A stretch of 15,299 nucleotides of DNA from Frondihabitans sp. (GTDB lineage Bacteria > Actinomycetota > Actinomycetes > Actinomycetales > Microbacteriaceae): assembly GCA_025464735.1 (NCBI GenBank), contig JAODMX010000160.1:1-15299 (forward strand), given 5' to 3'. Position 1 is the stretch's first letter. The number at the start of each line of letters is the position of its first letter. Positions 1 through 6,595 of the stretch are shown in pieces. The notes beneath the pieces are model-generated. The model made no database searches, was not told the origin of the DNA, and worked only from the letters and a program-made list of their open reading frames with translations. Made by a program: the position numbers and the translations under genes.

Positions 1-61
1 AGCGGGCGGAGGCGTCGGAGCGGCTTACGACGTCTACGATGATCAGGCGGGCACCCGATGA
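1..61 (+). CDS. 3' end of an unidentified gene, possibly a PucG-like aminotransferase
   Basis: An open frame enters from the left edge and stops with TGA at 59-61. The visible C-terminal peptide is AGGGVGAAYDVYDDQAGTR. Its stop overlaps the start of the next gene (ATGA at 58-61), which suggests one operon and translational coupling. The peptide is too short to place in a family. A G-rich, AA-containing tail next to allC would suit the C-terminus of a ureidoglycine/alanine-glyoxylate aminotransferase, whose substrate would be the AllC product. That identification is only an inference from context; a racemase or another ureide enzyme is equally possible. Confidence 0.5.
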   Translation, partial: AGGGVGAAYDVYDDQAGTR

Positions 62-1296
62 GCGTCGACGCCGGAGTCATCCTGGAGCGCTGCGACCTCC
101 TGGCCGGGCAGAGCAGCGATCCGGCGGGCATCGAGCGGGTCTACCTCTCGCCCGAGCACGCCGCCGTCAACCGGTTGGCGGGTCAGTGGATGTCCGATGC
201 CGGCATGTCGACGCACACCGACGCCGCCGGAAATCAGATCGGCCGTTTCGAGGGAGCGACGCCCGGTTTGCCGGCCCTGCTCCTCGGTTCGCACCTGGAC
301 ACGGTGCCGAACGCCGGGCGGTACGACGGGATCCTTGGCGTCATGCTCGCCATCGCCGTGGTCGACCGCCTGCGCGACGCCGGGGTGCAGCTTCCATTCG
401 CCATCGAGGTCCTGGCGTTCGGTGACGAAGAGGGCACCCGTTTCGGGACAGCCCTGCTCGGATCCCGCGCGGTCGCCGGCACCTGGGAAGACTCCTGGTG
501 GAATCTCCGCGACGCCGAGGGCACGACCCTGCGCGAGGCATTCGTCGAGTTCGGCCTCAACCCCGACGCGGTCGCTGACGCGGCGCACCAGCCAGCCGGG
601 GTCGTCGGCTACCTCGAGGCCCACATCGAGCAGGGCCCCTACCTCGAGGAGGGCGATCGGGCGCTTGCCGTCGTCTCCTCCATCGCGGGAGCGCGCCGCT
701 TCGCCCTGACCCTGATCGGCGAAGCCGGCCATGCCGGCGGCGTCCCCTTCCACCGCCGTCACGACGCCCTCGCCGGAGCCGCCGAGATCGTCCTCGCGGT
801 CGAGAGGCTCGCCCGCGACGCGGGCTGCATCGCCACCGTCGGCCGGCTGCAGGCTTTTCCCGGCGGCGTCAACGTCATCCCCGGTCGGGTCGAGTTCAGC
901 CTCGACATTCGGGCGGAGATCGACTCCGCGCGCGACACCGTGTGGGACGCCATCCAGGCGGTCGCCGACGAGACCTGCCGTCGTCGCGGTCTGACGTTCG
1001 AGGTGGAGGAGACCCACAACGCTCCGGCTGTCCGCGCCGCATCGCACTTGCAGAGCGTCATCGGTCGGGGGATCCAGGCGACCGGCGATCAGGATCCCAC
1101 GGTCCTGTTCTCCAAAGCCGGCCACGACGCCATGGCCATCGCCGACCTGACCGACTGGGCCATGCTGTTCGTTCGCAACGGCCGTGGTGGCATCAGTCAC
1201 CACCCGGACGAGACGGTCACCGCGGCGGACGTCGAAGTCGCCCTCGACGGGTTCGAGGCGGCCGTGCTCGCGCTGGCTGCAACCTACCGCCCATGA
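58..1296 (+). CDS. allC: allantoate amidohydrolase (M20 family metallohydrolase)
   Basis: This is a 412-aa cytoplasmic M20-type binuclear metal amidohydrolase. It is expected to hydrolyse allantoate to ureidoglycine, ammonia and CO2. Likely metal ligands, assigned by pattern, are H79 (GSHLDT), D90 (GRYDGILG), E125 in the DEEGTRFG motif (E124 as general base), H189 (EAHIEQGP) and H381 (SHHPDE). The dimerisation/lid segment GEAGHAGGVP lies at 221-230. The length is normal for the family. The ATG at 58 overlaps the stop of the preceding gene and has only a weak GGCGGG-like sequence upstream, so translation is probably coupled. N-carbamoyl-L-amino-acid hydrolases share all of these motifs, but an allantoinase gene in the same region favours allantoate. 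The stop overlaps the next gene by four bases. Confidence 0.88.
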   Translation: MSVDAGVILERCDLLAGQSSDPAGIERVYLSPEHAAVNRLAGQWMSDAGMSTHTDAAGNQIGRFEGATPGLPALLLGSHLDTVPNAGRYDGILGVMLAIAVVDRLRDAGVQLPFAIEVLAFGDEEGTRFGTALLGSRAVAGTWEDSWWNLRDAEGTTLREAFVEFGLNPDAVADAAHQPAGVVGYLEAHIEQGPYLEEGDRALAVVSSIAGARRFALTLIGEAGHAGGVPFHRRHDALAGAAEIVLAVERLARDAGCIATVGRLQAFPGGVNVIPGRVEFSLDIRAEIDSARDTVWDAIQAVADETCRRRGLTFEVEETHNAPAVRAASHLQSVIGRGIQATGDQDPTVLFSKAGHDAMAIADLTDWAMLFVRNGRGGISHHPDETVTAADVEVALDGFEAAVLALAATYRP

Positions 1297-2120
1297 ACGG
1301 CGACATCATGGCCCGGATCGACTCCGGCTATGGTGCGCTCTCGCCGCAGGAGCAGCGTGCGGCGGACTTCATCCTCGACCACCTGGCCGACCTGGCGGTT
1401 TTCTCCGCGACCGAGATCGCTCAGGGCAGCGGCGTGTCGAAGGCGACCGTGTCACGGCTGTTCAGGCGCCTGGGTTTCGCCGATGCCCAGGAAGTTCGCG
1501 ACCAAGCCCGGGCCTCGCGTCGTCGCGGCGTTCCGGTGGGCTCCGTCGGCGACTCCTCGACCCACCTCGAAGCGGAGCGCGACAACCTCGAGACCATGCT
1601 GCGTGGGCTTGCCGACGGCCGTCTCGAGCGCGCCGTCTCGCTGATTGCTCGGGCACGGCAGGTCGTCGTTATCGGTTTCCGCAACAGTTACCCCGTGGCG
1701 TTGCACCTGCGACAGCAACTCGCCCAGGCGCGCGACGGCGTTCGCCTCGTGCCCCAACCGGGTCAATCGGTCGCCGAGGAGATCGTCGGTCTCAGCAGCG
1801 ACGACGTCGTGGTCCTGCTGGGTTTTCGACGCCGGCCAGCCGGATTCGATTCCCTTGTCAAGGCGGTGTCGTCACGCCGGATCCCGATGGTCCTGATCAG
1901 CGAAACAGCCCCTCTCGGAGACGCGGCGAGCACGGTGCGCCTCGTTGCGCCGATCGACAACCCGTCGCCGTTCGACTCGTACGCGGCACCCATGAGCCTC
2001 GCCGGCCTCCTGGCATCCGGGGTGCTTGCGACGAACCCCCAGAGCTCCCGGGCTCGCATCGCGGACATCACGGGTCTCTACGGGTCGCTCGGAGAGCTCG
2101 AAGGACACCGACCCGAGTAG
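1293..2120 (+). CDS. RpiR/MurR-family transcriptional regulator with a variant SIS domain
   Basis: A 275-aa protein with an N-terminal HTH_6/RpiR domain (residues about 10-75; recognition-helix region FSATEIAQGSGVSKATVSRL at 37-56) and a C-terminal SIS domain (about 110-245). I chose the ATG at 1293 because it forms an ATGA overlap with allC, like the other junctions here; an in-frame ATG at 1308 is the alternative. Neither has a strong ribosome binding site, so coupling to allC is likely. In ordinary phosphosugar-binding SIS domains one expects G-x-G-x-S and S-x-S-G loops. Here the corresponding stretches read GFRNSYP (128-134) and LLGFRRRP (175-182), which suggests a different ligand. From its position it probably senses a purine or ureide metabolite and controls the allantoin genes. 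That role is inferred. Confidence 0.85.
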   Translation: MNGDIMARIDSGYGALSPQEQRAADFILDHLADLAVFSATEIAQGSGVSKATVSRLFRRLGFADAQEVRDQARASRRRGVPVGSVGDSSTHLEAERDNLETMLRGLADGRLERAVSLIARARQVVVIGFRNSYPVALHLRQQLAQARDGVRLVPQPGQSVAEEIVGLSSDDVVVLLGFRRRPAGFDSLVKAVSSRRIPMVLISETAPLGDAASTVRLVAPIDNPSPFDSYAAPMSLAGLLASGVLATNPQSSRARIADITGLYGSLGELEGHRPE

Positions 2121-2162
2121 CAGCCGGCCAGCAGGAGAACCTGCGCTCGCCCGGATCCGGCG

Positions 2163-3503
2163 TCAGGCCCGGCGAAGAAGACGCGGAGCCCGAGCGTCGG
2201 TCTCGACGTCGACTCCGCCCACCCAGGTCGTCACCACCCGCCCGCGCAGCTCGCTTCCGTCGAAGGCGCTCACGGGGTTCTTGTGAGCGAGTTGGGTCGC
2301 GTCAACGACGGAGACCTGGTCGGGATCGAAGGCGACCAGGTCGGCCCTGGCGCCCACCGCGATCCTGCCCTTGTCGCCGAGCCCGACCAGGTCGGCCGTG
2401 CCCGTCGACATCCACGCCAGCACGCGAGACAGCGGAATGCCCCGTTGAGCGGCCCCCGTCCACACGGCACGGAAGCTGAGCTCAAGGCCCGAGATGCCAC
2501 CCCAGGCGACGTCGAAGTCGCCGCCGCCCGCAAACTTCAGCTCGGGCGTCGACGGGGAGTGGTCGGATGCGACGATGTCGATGGTGCCGTCTGCCAAGCC
2601 GCCCCAGAGCAGCTCCTGGTTGTGGGCGTCGCGAATGGGCGGACAGCATTTGTATTGGGTGGCACCGTCGGGAATGTGCTCGGCGTCGAACGACAGGTAG
2701 TGCGGGCACGTCTCGACCGTGATCCGTAGCCCCTCGGCCTTGGCGGCCCTGATCTGCTCGAGCGCCTGCGCCGACGACAGATGAAGGATGTGCGCCCGGC
2801 CACCGGTGGCGCGCACGGCCTCGATGACGTGCTCGATGGCCGACCCCTCGGAGCTGTCGGGGCGCGATTTCACGAAAGCGTCGTAGGAAGGCCCCTCGGG
2901 TGCGGGCGCAGCATCGAGCCCGGCCGGGTCTTCCGCATGCACGATCAGCAGACCGTCGAACGCCGCGATCTCGGCCATGGCCTCGAAGAGCTGGGCCGTG
3001 TCGAGGTGAGGAAACTCATCGACGCCGGAGGGCGAGAGGAAGCACTTGAAGCCAAAGACCCCCGCGTCGTGGAGAGGCTTGAGGGCACCGAGATTCGACG
3101 GCACGGCCCCACCCCAGAAGCCGACGTCGACGACCACCTGAGGCAAGGCCGCCTCGCGCTTGATCTCGAGCGCCTCCACCGTGGTCGTCGGCGGGATGCT
3201 GTTGAGCGGCATGTCGACGATGGTCGTGACGCCACCCCGGGCAGCCGCTCGGGTTGCCGTCGCGAATCCCTCCCACTCCGTTCTGCCGGGCTCGTTGACG
3301 TGGACGTGACTGTCGACGATGCCGGGGATGAGCACCTGACCATCGGGAAGCGTGACGTCGTCGATCGCGTCAAGAACGGCGTCGACCGGCTCGATGCCGA
3401 CGATGTGACCGCCTCGCAAGGCGACCGCAGCCGCTCGAAACTCCCCCTCTACGAGGACGCGGCTGCTGCGAATGACACGGTCGAGGGGGATGTCCTGGCT
3501 CAC
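2163..3503 (-). CDS. allB: allantoinase (cyclic amidohydrolase)
   Basis: A 446-aa amidohydrolase-superfamily enzyme that opens the hydantoin ring of allantoin to give allantoate. Metal-site residues match bacterial allantoinase: H66 and H68 (DSHVHVNEPGRTEWEG), the carbamylated lysine K153 (GFKCFLSPSG), H189 (IVHAEDP), H241 (HILHLSSA) and D314 (VASDHSPS). The motifs VETCPHYLSF and CCPPIRD are also typical. The EPGRTEWEG loop favours allantoinase over dihydropyrimidinase or dihydroorotase. The start is GTG (3501-3503). The only purine-rich stretch, GAGGGG, lies one base upstream, too close for normal initiation, but a TAAGCT -10-like box sits 7 bases upstream, so the mRNA may be leaderless. It lies 58 bp downstream of the tetR gene on the same strand and converges with the rpiR-type gene, leaving 42 bp between their stops. 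Confidence 0.93.
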   Translation of the reverse strand: MSQDIPLDRVIRSSRVLVEGEFRAAAVALRGGHIVGIEPVDAVLDAIDDVTLPDGQVLIPGIVDSHVHVNEPGRTEWEGFATATRAAARGGVTTIVDMPLNSIPPTTTVEALEIKREAALPQVVVDVGFWGGAVPSNLGALKPLHDAGVFGFKCFLSPSGVDEFPHLDTAQLFEAMAEIAAFDGLLIVHAEDPAGLDAAPAPEGPSYDAFVKSRPDSSEGSAIEHVIEAVRATGGRAHILHLSSAQALEQIRAAKAEGLRITVETCPHYLSFDAEHIPDGATQYKCCPPIRDAHNQELLWGGLADGTIDIVASDHSPSTPELKFAGGGDFDVAWGGISGLELSFRAVWTGAAQRGIPLSRVLAWMSTGTADLVGLGDKGRIAVGARADLVAFDPDQVSVVDATQLAHKNPVSAFDGSELRGRVVTTWVGGVDVETDARAPRLLRRA

Positions 3504-3543
3504 GCCCCTCAGCTTATTGCGGCGTGCGGCGTGATCTTCACGC
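3504..3543 (-). promoter_or_regulatory. candidate allB promoter with palindromic operator over the -35 region
   Basis: Reading the minus strand, a TAAGCT box (3511-3516) lies 7 nt before the allB GTG, as expected for a leaderless actinobacterial transcript. With an 18-bp spacer the -35 would fall at 3535-3540 (TGAAGA, weak). That segment sits inside a perfect inverted repeat, GCGTGA-TCT-TCACGC (3529-3543). The palindrome is seen directly; the promoter and operator roles are inferred. The regulator is unknown: the RpiR-type protein and either TetR are candidates. Confidence 0.4.
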
Positions 3544-3561
3544 GCGGCCTGGTCATCACCG

Positions 3562-4107
3562 TCACGCTCGATCCGAGCTGATTGCGTTCAGGATCCGTGA
3601 CACACCGAATTCCCACGCCCGATCGACTTCACCACCGAGTCGGAAGTTCCCGTTGAGTTCCATCGCGATGAAGCCGGTAGCCCACGCGGTCAGCGTTCGG
3701 GCCGCGGGAAGCGCGTCGTCCGGCCCGGCCAGATCGGCAGCGACCCGAAGGATGGCTGCGCTCGCGGCGGCCCCGAACTCGTCACGGGCAACGGGAGTGC
3801 CCTCGCCGGGCGTCATGACCAGCTGAAACGCGACGGGTCGTTCATGGCCGAACGCTCGGTAGCTGTCCGCGAGTTCCGTGGGGCTCATCGCGGCATCGAG
3901 TCGGATGGCGAGTTCACTCAGCGTCGCCTCGGCGACGAACTGGATCAGCCGATCGCGGCTCTCCACGCGTTTATAGAGCGAAGGCGCACGGACTCCGACG
4001 CGCTGGGCGACGGCCTGCATCGTGAGCCCTCGGAGCCCATCGCTCTCCAGAATGTCTCTGGCGGCAAGCACGATTGCATCAAGAGAGGTTCTCTCCGGTG
4101 TGGGCAT
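3562..4107 (-). CDS. TetR-family regulator with WHG-type C-terminal domain
   Basis: A 181-aa one-domain repressor, probably a dimer. The N-terminal TetR HTH covers about residues 8-55 (GLTMQAVAQRVGVRAPSLYK at 27-46). The C-terminal half ends in WATGFIAMELNGNFRL (142-157) followed by DRAWEFGV, which resembles the WHG/TetR_C_33 ligand domain. I chose the ATG at 4105-4107 rather than the upstream in-frame ATG at 4135-4137. A TATACT -10 box (4114-4119) lies 6 nt before the chosen ATG, and the longer start would place the promoter inside the coding sequence. The gene is divergent from the metallo-beta-lactamase-fold hydrolase and shares with it a perfect palindrome, so it most likely represses that gene and perhaps itself. 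The ligand is unknown. Read-through into allB, 58 bp downstream, is possible. Confidence 0.88.
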   Translation of the reverse strand: MPTPERTSLDAIVLAARDILESDGLRGLTMQAVAQRVGVRAPSLYKRVESRDRLIQFVAEATLSELAIRLDAAMSPTELADSYRAFGHERPVAFQLVMTPGEGTPVARDEFGAAASAAILRVAADLAGPDDALPAARTLTAWATGFIAMELNGNFRLGGEVDRAWEFGVSRILNAISSDRA

Positions 4108-4119
4108 GAATTCAGTATA
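4108..4119 (-). promoter_or_regulatory. leaderless promoter -10 box of the tetR gene
   Basis: On the minus strand TATACT (4114-4119) is followed by six bases (GAATTC) and then the ATG at 4107, which fits transcription starting at the start codon itself. There is no Shine-Dalgarno sequence. No good -35 is visible: CCATTA lies at the right distance and overlaps the palindrome at 4131-4145. Confidence 0.5.
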
Positions 4120-4123
4120 GCTA

Positions 4124-4160
4124 TTGACCGTAGCCATAATGGCTAAGTACCATAGCCATC
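4124..4160 (+). promoter_or_regulatory. leaderless promoter of the MBL-fold hydrolase gene
   Basis: TTGACC (4124-4129), an 18-bp spacer and TACCAT (4148-4153) lie 7 nt before the ATG at 4161. No ribosome binding site is present, so the transcript probably starts at the ATG. The -35/-10 spacer holds the 15-bp palindrome described separately, which is classic geometry for steric repression. Confidence 0.55.
4131..4145. promoter_or_regulatory. TetR operator candidate, TAGCCAT-A-ATGGCTA
   Basis: A perfect 7-1-7 inverted repeat in the tetR/hydrolase intergenic region, lying fully between the -35 and -10 boxes of the hydrolase promoter. A further direct copy of the half-site (ATAGCCAT, 4152-4159) runs from the end of the -10 box to just before the hydrolase ATG. 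A related 8-bp palindrome, ATAGCTAT (4117-4124), overlaps the tetR -10. Odd size and symmetry fit a TetR dimer site. Binding is inferred. Confidence 0.6.
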
Positions 4161-4877
4161 ATGGAACTCACGCCTTCTCTCCACCGCATCGGCAACGACA
4201 TCGTCGCTGCCTACCTCATCATCACCCCCGAGGGCGTGACGATCGTCGACGCCGGGCTCGCCGGCCACTGGCACGAGCTGCTCGCCGAACTCACCTCGCT
4301 GGGGCGTGGCCTCGACGACGTCAAAGGCCTCATCCTCACCCACGGCGACGGCGATCACGTCGGCTTCGCAGAACGCCTTCGGCGCGAACGCGCCGTGCCC
4401 GTCTACGTGCACGCCGCCGACGCGGCCCGCGCCAAGGGCGGCCCGAAACCAGCCAACGCAAAGCAGTCGATGAAAGTGGGGCCTATGCTCGGCTTCCTCG
4501 CCTACACAATCCGCAAGGGCGGGCTGCGCACGACCTGGCTCACCGAAGTCGTCGAGGTTCACGACGGTGAGACGCTTGACCTGCCGGGTGCACCGCAGAT
4601 CATCGGCCTACCCGGTCACTCCGAAGGCAGCATCGCCGTGTTCGTCCCCTCCGTCGACGCGGTGTTCGTCGGGGACGGCCTCACCACCCGACACGTCCTC
4701 ACCGGCAAGAACGGCCCTCAGCCGGCACCGTTCACCGACGAACCTCAGGAGGCGATTGCCTCCCTCGGAAACCTCGTCGCCACGGGCGCAAAGTGGGTGC
4801 TACCGGGGCACGGCGCACCGTGGAACGGCGGCATCGCGGCGGCCGTCAGTGCAGTCGAGGCCGCCGCCGCCAGCTGA
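4161..4877 (+). CDS. metallo-beta-lactamase-fold hydrolase (glyoxalase II-like)
   Basis: A 238-aa soluble MBL-fold protein with no signal peptide. The metal motif reads LTHGDGDHVG (59-68): H61, D65 and H66 are present, but the second His of the usual HxHxDH is Asp (D63). Further ligands are H153 (PGHSEGS), D172 (VGDGLTTRH) and H217 (VLPGHGAPW), so at least one metal centre looks complete. The family hydrolyses thioesters, phosphodiesters, lactones or beta-lactams, and the substrate cannot be told from the sequence. The start at 4161 is supported by a leaderless promoter. The divergent TetR gene and shared operator suggest induction by a small molecule, for instance a detoxification or quorum-quenching-type role, but that is speculation. 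Confidence 0.85.
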   Translation: MELTPSLHRIGNDIVAAYLIITPEGVTIVDAGLAGHWHELLAELTSLGRGLDDVKGLILTHGDGDHVGFAERLRRERAVPVYVHAADAARAKGGPKPANAKQSMKVGPMLGFLAYTIRKGGLRTTWLTEVVEVHDGETLDLPGAPQIIGLPGHSEGSIAVFVPSVDAVFVGDGLTTRHVLTGKNGPQPAPFTDEPQEAIASLGNLVATGAKWVLPGHGAPWNGGIAAAVSAVEAAAAS

Positions 4878-4886
4878 GCTGCAATT

Positions 4887-4905
4887 AAACGAACGACGAT
4901 AGTTT
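4887..4905. promoter_or_regulatory. AAAC-N11-GTTT operator, copy 1 (glucosidase promoter)
   Basis: AAACGAACGACGATAGTTT lies 5 bp upstream of the TTGACA -35 box of the GH13 gene. Read in the direction of transcription, it matches the site before the sugar-binding protein gene at 14 of 19 positions, with the same 5-bp spacing to the -35. Two matched sites in a glycoside uptake/hydrolysis region suggest one regulator. Placement upstream of the -35 suits an activator, or a repressor that hinders polymerase. Confidence 0.55.
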
Positions 4906-4910
4906 CTTGA

Positions 4911-4946
4911 TTGACACCCCTTCGACAGCGCTGAAACAGTCATTCC
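4911..4946 (+). promoter_or_regulatory. promoter of the GH13 glucosidase gene
   Basis: A consensus TTGACA (4911-4916), an 18-bp spacer and a weak AACAGT -10 (4935-4940) lie 6 nt before the ATG at 4947. There is no Shine-Dalgarno sequence, so the mRNA is probably leaderless. The strong -35, weak -10 and adjacent upstream motif are what one would expect of a promoter that needs or responds to a regulator. Confidence 0.5.
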
Positions 4947-4953
4947 ATGACTG
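4937..4953. repeat. 17-bp perfect inverted repeat across the glucosidase start codon
   Basis: CAGTCAT-TCC-ATGACTG, with 7-bp arms and a 3-bp centre. It covers the putative -10, transcription start and ATG of the GH13 gene. It could be a second operator. If transcription began further upstream, it would form an mRNA hairpin over the start codon. It is unlike the AAAC-N11-GTTT motif, so a different protein may bind it. Function is inferred only. Confidence 0.45.
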
Positions 4954-6581
4954 CATTCGCAAGGCGTTCCGACACCTCTTCTCATCCCGATTCGCCCTGG
5001 TGGCGGGGCGCAACTCTTTACCACGCCTACGTGCGCTCGTTCCAGGATTCGGACGGTGACGGCTTCGGAGACCTGGGTGGCCTGATCGACAGACTGGACT
5101 ACCTCGAGTGGCTCGGGATCCGAGGCCTCTGGCTCTCTCCGACGATGCCATCGCCCAATCACGACTGGGGCTACGACGTCGCCGACTACACGAATGTCCA
5201 GTCCGATCTCGGATCCCTCGCAGTCATGGACCGACTGATCGAGGGCGCGAAGGCGCGGGGCATCCAGGTGATCCTCGACCTCGTCCCGAACCACACGAGT
5301 TCGGAGCACCCCTGGTTCCTCTCGGCGAAGTCCTCCCGAGACTCGCCCTACCGGAACTTCTACGTCTGGGCCGATGGCAAGGAAGACGAGGCGCTTCCCA
5401 ACAACTGGATCGACGACACAGGAGAGGTCGCCTGGACCTGGGAGCCCACGACCGAGCAGTACTACTTCCACAACTTCCTCCCCCACCAGCCGGATCTCAA
5501 CTGGTGGGAGCCTCGAGTCCACGAAGAGTTCGACCGGATCATGGCCTTCTGGTACGACCGGGGGATCGCTGGATTCCGCATCGACGTGGCCAACGGGCTG
5601 TACCACGACCGGCTTCTTCGAGACAATCCGGCGAACCCGAAGGCCGTGATCTACGACAAGGACGTCCAGGGGCGGTACGGCCTCGAACACCGGTACAACT
5701 TCAATCAGCCGGAGGTCCACGAGGTCTACCGGGCGTGGCGGGTTGCTGCCGACGAACGCGCGGAGCCCCGGCTCCTGCTCGGCGAAACCTGGGTCGCACG
5801 CGTCGAGGAGCTGGCCCCGTACTACGGCTCGGGCGACGAGTTGCAGCTCGGGTTCAACTTCCCGCTGATCTTCGCGGAATTCACTCCGCTCGATTTCGCC
5901 AGGATCGTTCGCGAGTCATTCGAAAGCTTCCCCGCGGGTGCCGACACGGTCTGGGCCGGATCCAACCATGACCTGCCTCGGATGGGCACCCGGTGGGCGA
6001 AGGGCGACACCCGCAAGATCCGGCTGGCCCACACCGTGCTCGGTCTGCTCCCCGGCACCTTCGTGATCTACTACGGCGACGAGTTGGGCATGCTCGACAG
6101 CGACATTCCGGCGGAGCTGCAGAAGGATCCTCTGACCGCCGGATTCCTGAACGGCCAGTGGCCCCGAGACAATGCCCGAGCCCCTATGCGATGGGACGAT
6201 TCGGCAGAGGGCGGCTTCACGGACGGCGCGGCCTGGTTGCCGATTCATCCCGATGTGGAGGTGAATGTCGCGGGCGAGCGGGCGGATCCTGACTCGGTCC
6301 TCTCGCTCGTGCGTCGGCTGATTTCCCTCCACTCAGCCGAGCTGGCCACGGCTGCGACCTACGACGAGATCGAGGTGAGCGATGATCGCTGGATGTTCTC
6401 CACCGGTCGACTCGTGGTTGCCGCGAACTTCTCGGACGCTCCCATTCCTGTCAGCGTGACCGGCGACGTCGTGATCAACAGCGCGTCCCGGGACGTCAGT
6501 CGACCGAGCTCCATCGCCCCGTGGTCGGCCCTCGTCGTCGCGCCCGACTCGGTCTCGGAGGCCCCCAGCGTGGCCTGGTAG
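4947..6581 (+). CDS. GH13 alpha-glucosidase (oligo-1,6-glucosidase/alpha-glucosidase type)
   Basis: A 544-aa (beta/alpha)8 glycosidase of the GH13 oligo-1,6-glucosidase/alpha-glucosidase group, expected to release glucose from short alpha-glucosides. Conserved regions in order are DLVPNHTS (111-118), QPDLNWW (181-187), GFRIDVANGL with nucleophile D213 (209-218), LLGETWV with acid/base E280 (277-283), and SNHDLPR with D342 (339-345). V214 directly after the nucleophile is the residue typical of alpha-1,6-active members, whereas maltases usually have Ala or Thr. There is no signal peptide, so it acts in the cytoplasm on imported sugar. The convergent ABC importer and the shared operator motif support a joint role. 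The length is normal, and the C-terminal beta-domain appears complete. The exact substrate (isomaltose, trehalulose, sucrose, maltose or other) is open. Confidence 0.9.
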   Translation: MTAFARRSDTSSHPDSPWWRGATLYHAYVRSFQDSDGDGFGDLGGLIDRLDYLEWLGIRGLWLSPTMPSPNHDWGYDVADYTNVQSDLGSLAVMDRLIEGAKARGIQVILDLVPNHTSSEHPWFLSAKSSRDSPYRNFYVWADGKEDEALPNNWIDDTGEVAWTWEPTTEQYYFHNFLPHQPDLNWWEPRVHEEFDRIMAFWYDRGIAGFRIDVANGLYHDRLLRDNPANPKAVIYDKDVQGRYGLEHRYNFNQPEVHEVYRAWRVAADERAEPRLLLGETWVARVEELAPYYGSGDELQLGFNFPLIFAEFTPLDFARIVRESFESFPAGADTVWAGSNHDLPRMGTRWAKGDTRKIRLAHTVLGLLPGTFVIYYGDELGMLDSDIPAELQKDPLTAGFLNGQWPRDNARAPMRWDDSAEGGFTDGAAWLPIHPDVEVNVAGERADPDSVLSLVRRLISLHSAELATAATYDEIEVSDDRWMFSTGRLVVAANFSDAPIPVSVTGDVVINSASRDVSRPSSIAPWSALVVAPDSVSEAPSVAW

Positions 6582-6595
6582 TTCCACGCGAAAAG

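Noticed and set aside
43..1203. A 386-codon open frame on the minus strand across allC
   Set aside because: It is antisense to a complete M20 enzyme with all its metal ligands, and its translation shows no known motif.
2131..2144. Hairpin GCAGG-AGAA-CCTGC between the convergent rpiR-type gene and allB as a terminator
   Set aside because: The stem is only 5 bp with no U tract on either side. It could be a weak terminator, but this cannot be supported from sequence.
2151..2160. Palindrome CCGGATCCGG
   Set aside because: A short GC-rich palindrome without a loop, lying between converging gene ends with no promoter. Such sites are common by chance in high-GC DNA.
3566..3578. GCTCG-ATC-CGAGC hairpin at the tetR stop as a terminator
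   Set aside because: It has a 5-bp stem, overlaps the end of the coding region and lacks a U tract.
4108..4137. Ten-residue N-terminal extension of the 181-aa TetR protein from the ATG at 4137
   Set aside because: It would place the palindromic operator and the TATACT box inside the coding sequence, and the TetR fold begins after the downstream ATG.
4124..4570. Arg/His-rich 148-codon plus-strand frame overlapping the hydrolase
   Set aside because: It is out of frame with the MBL-fold protein, very rich in Arg and His, and has no motif: a shadow frame.
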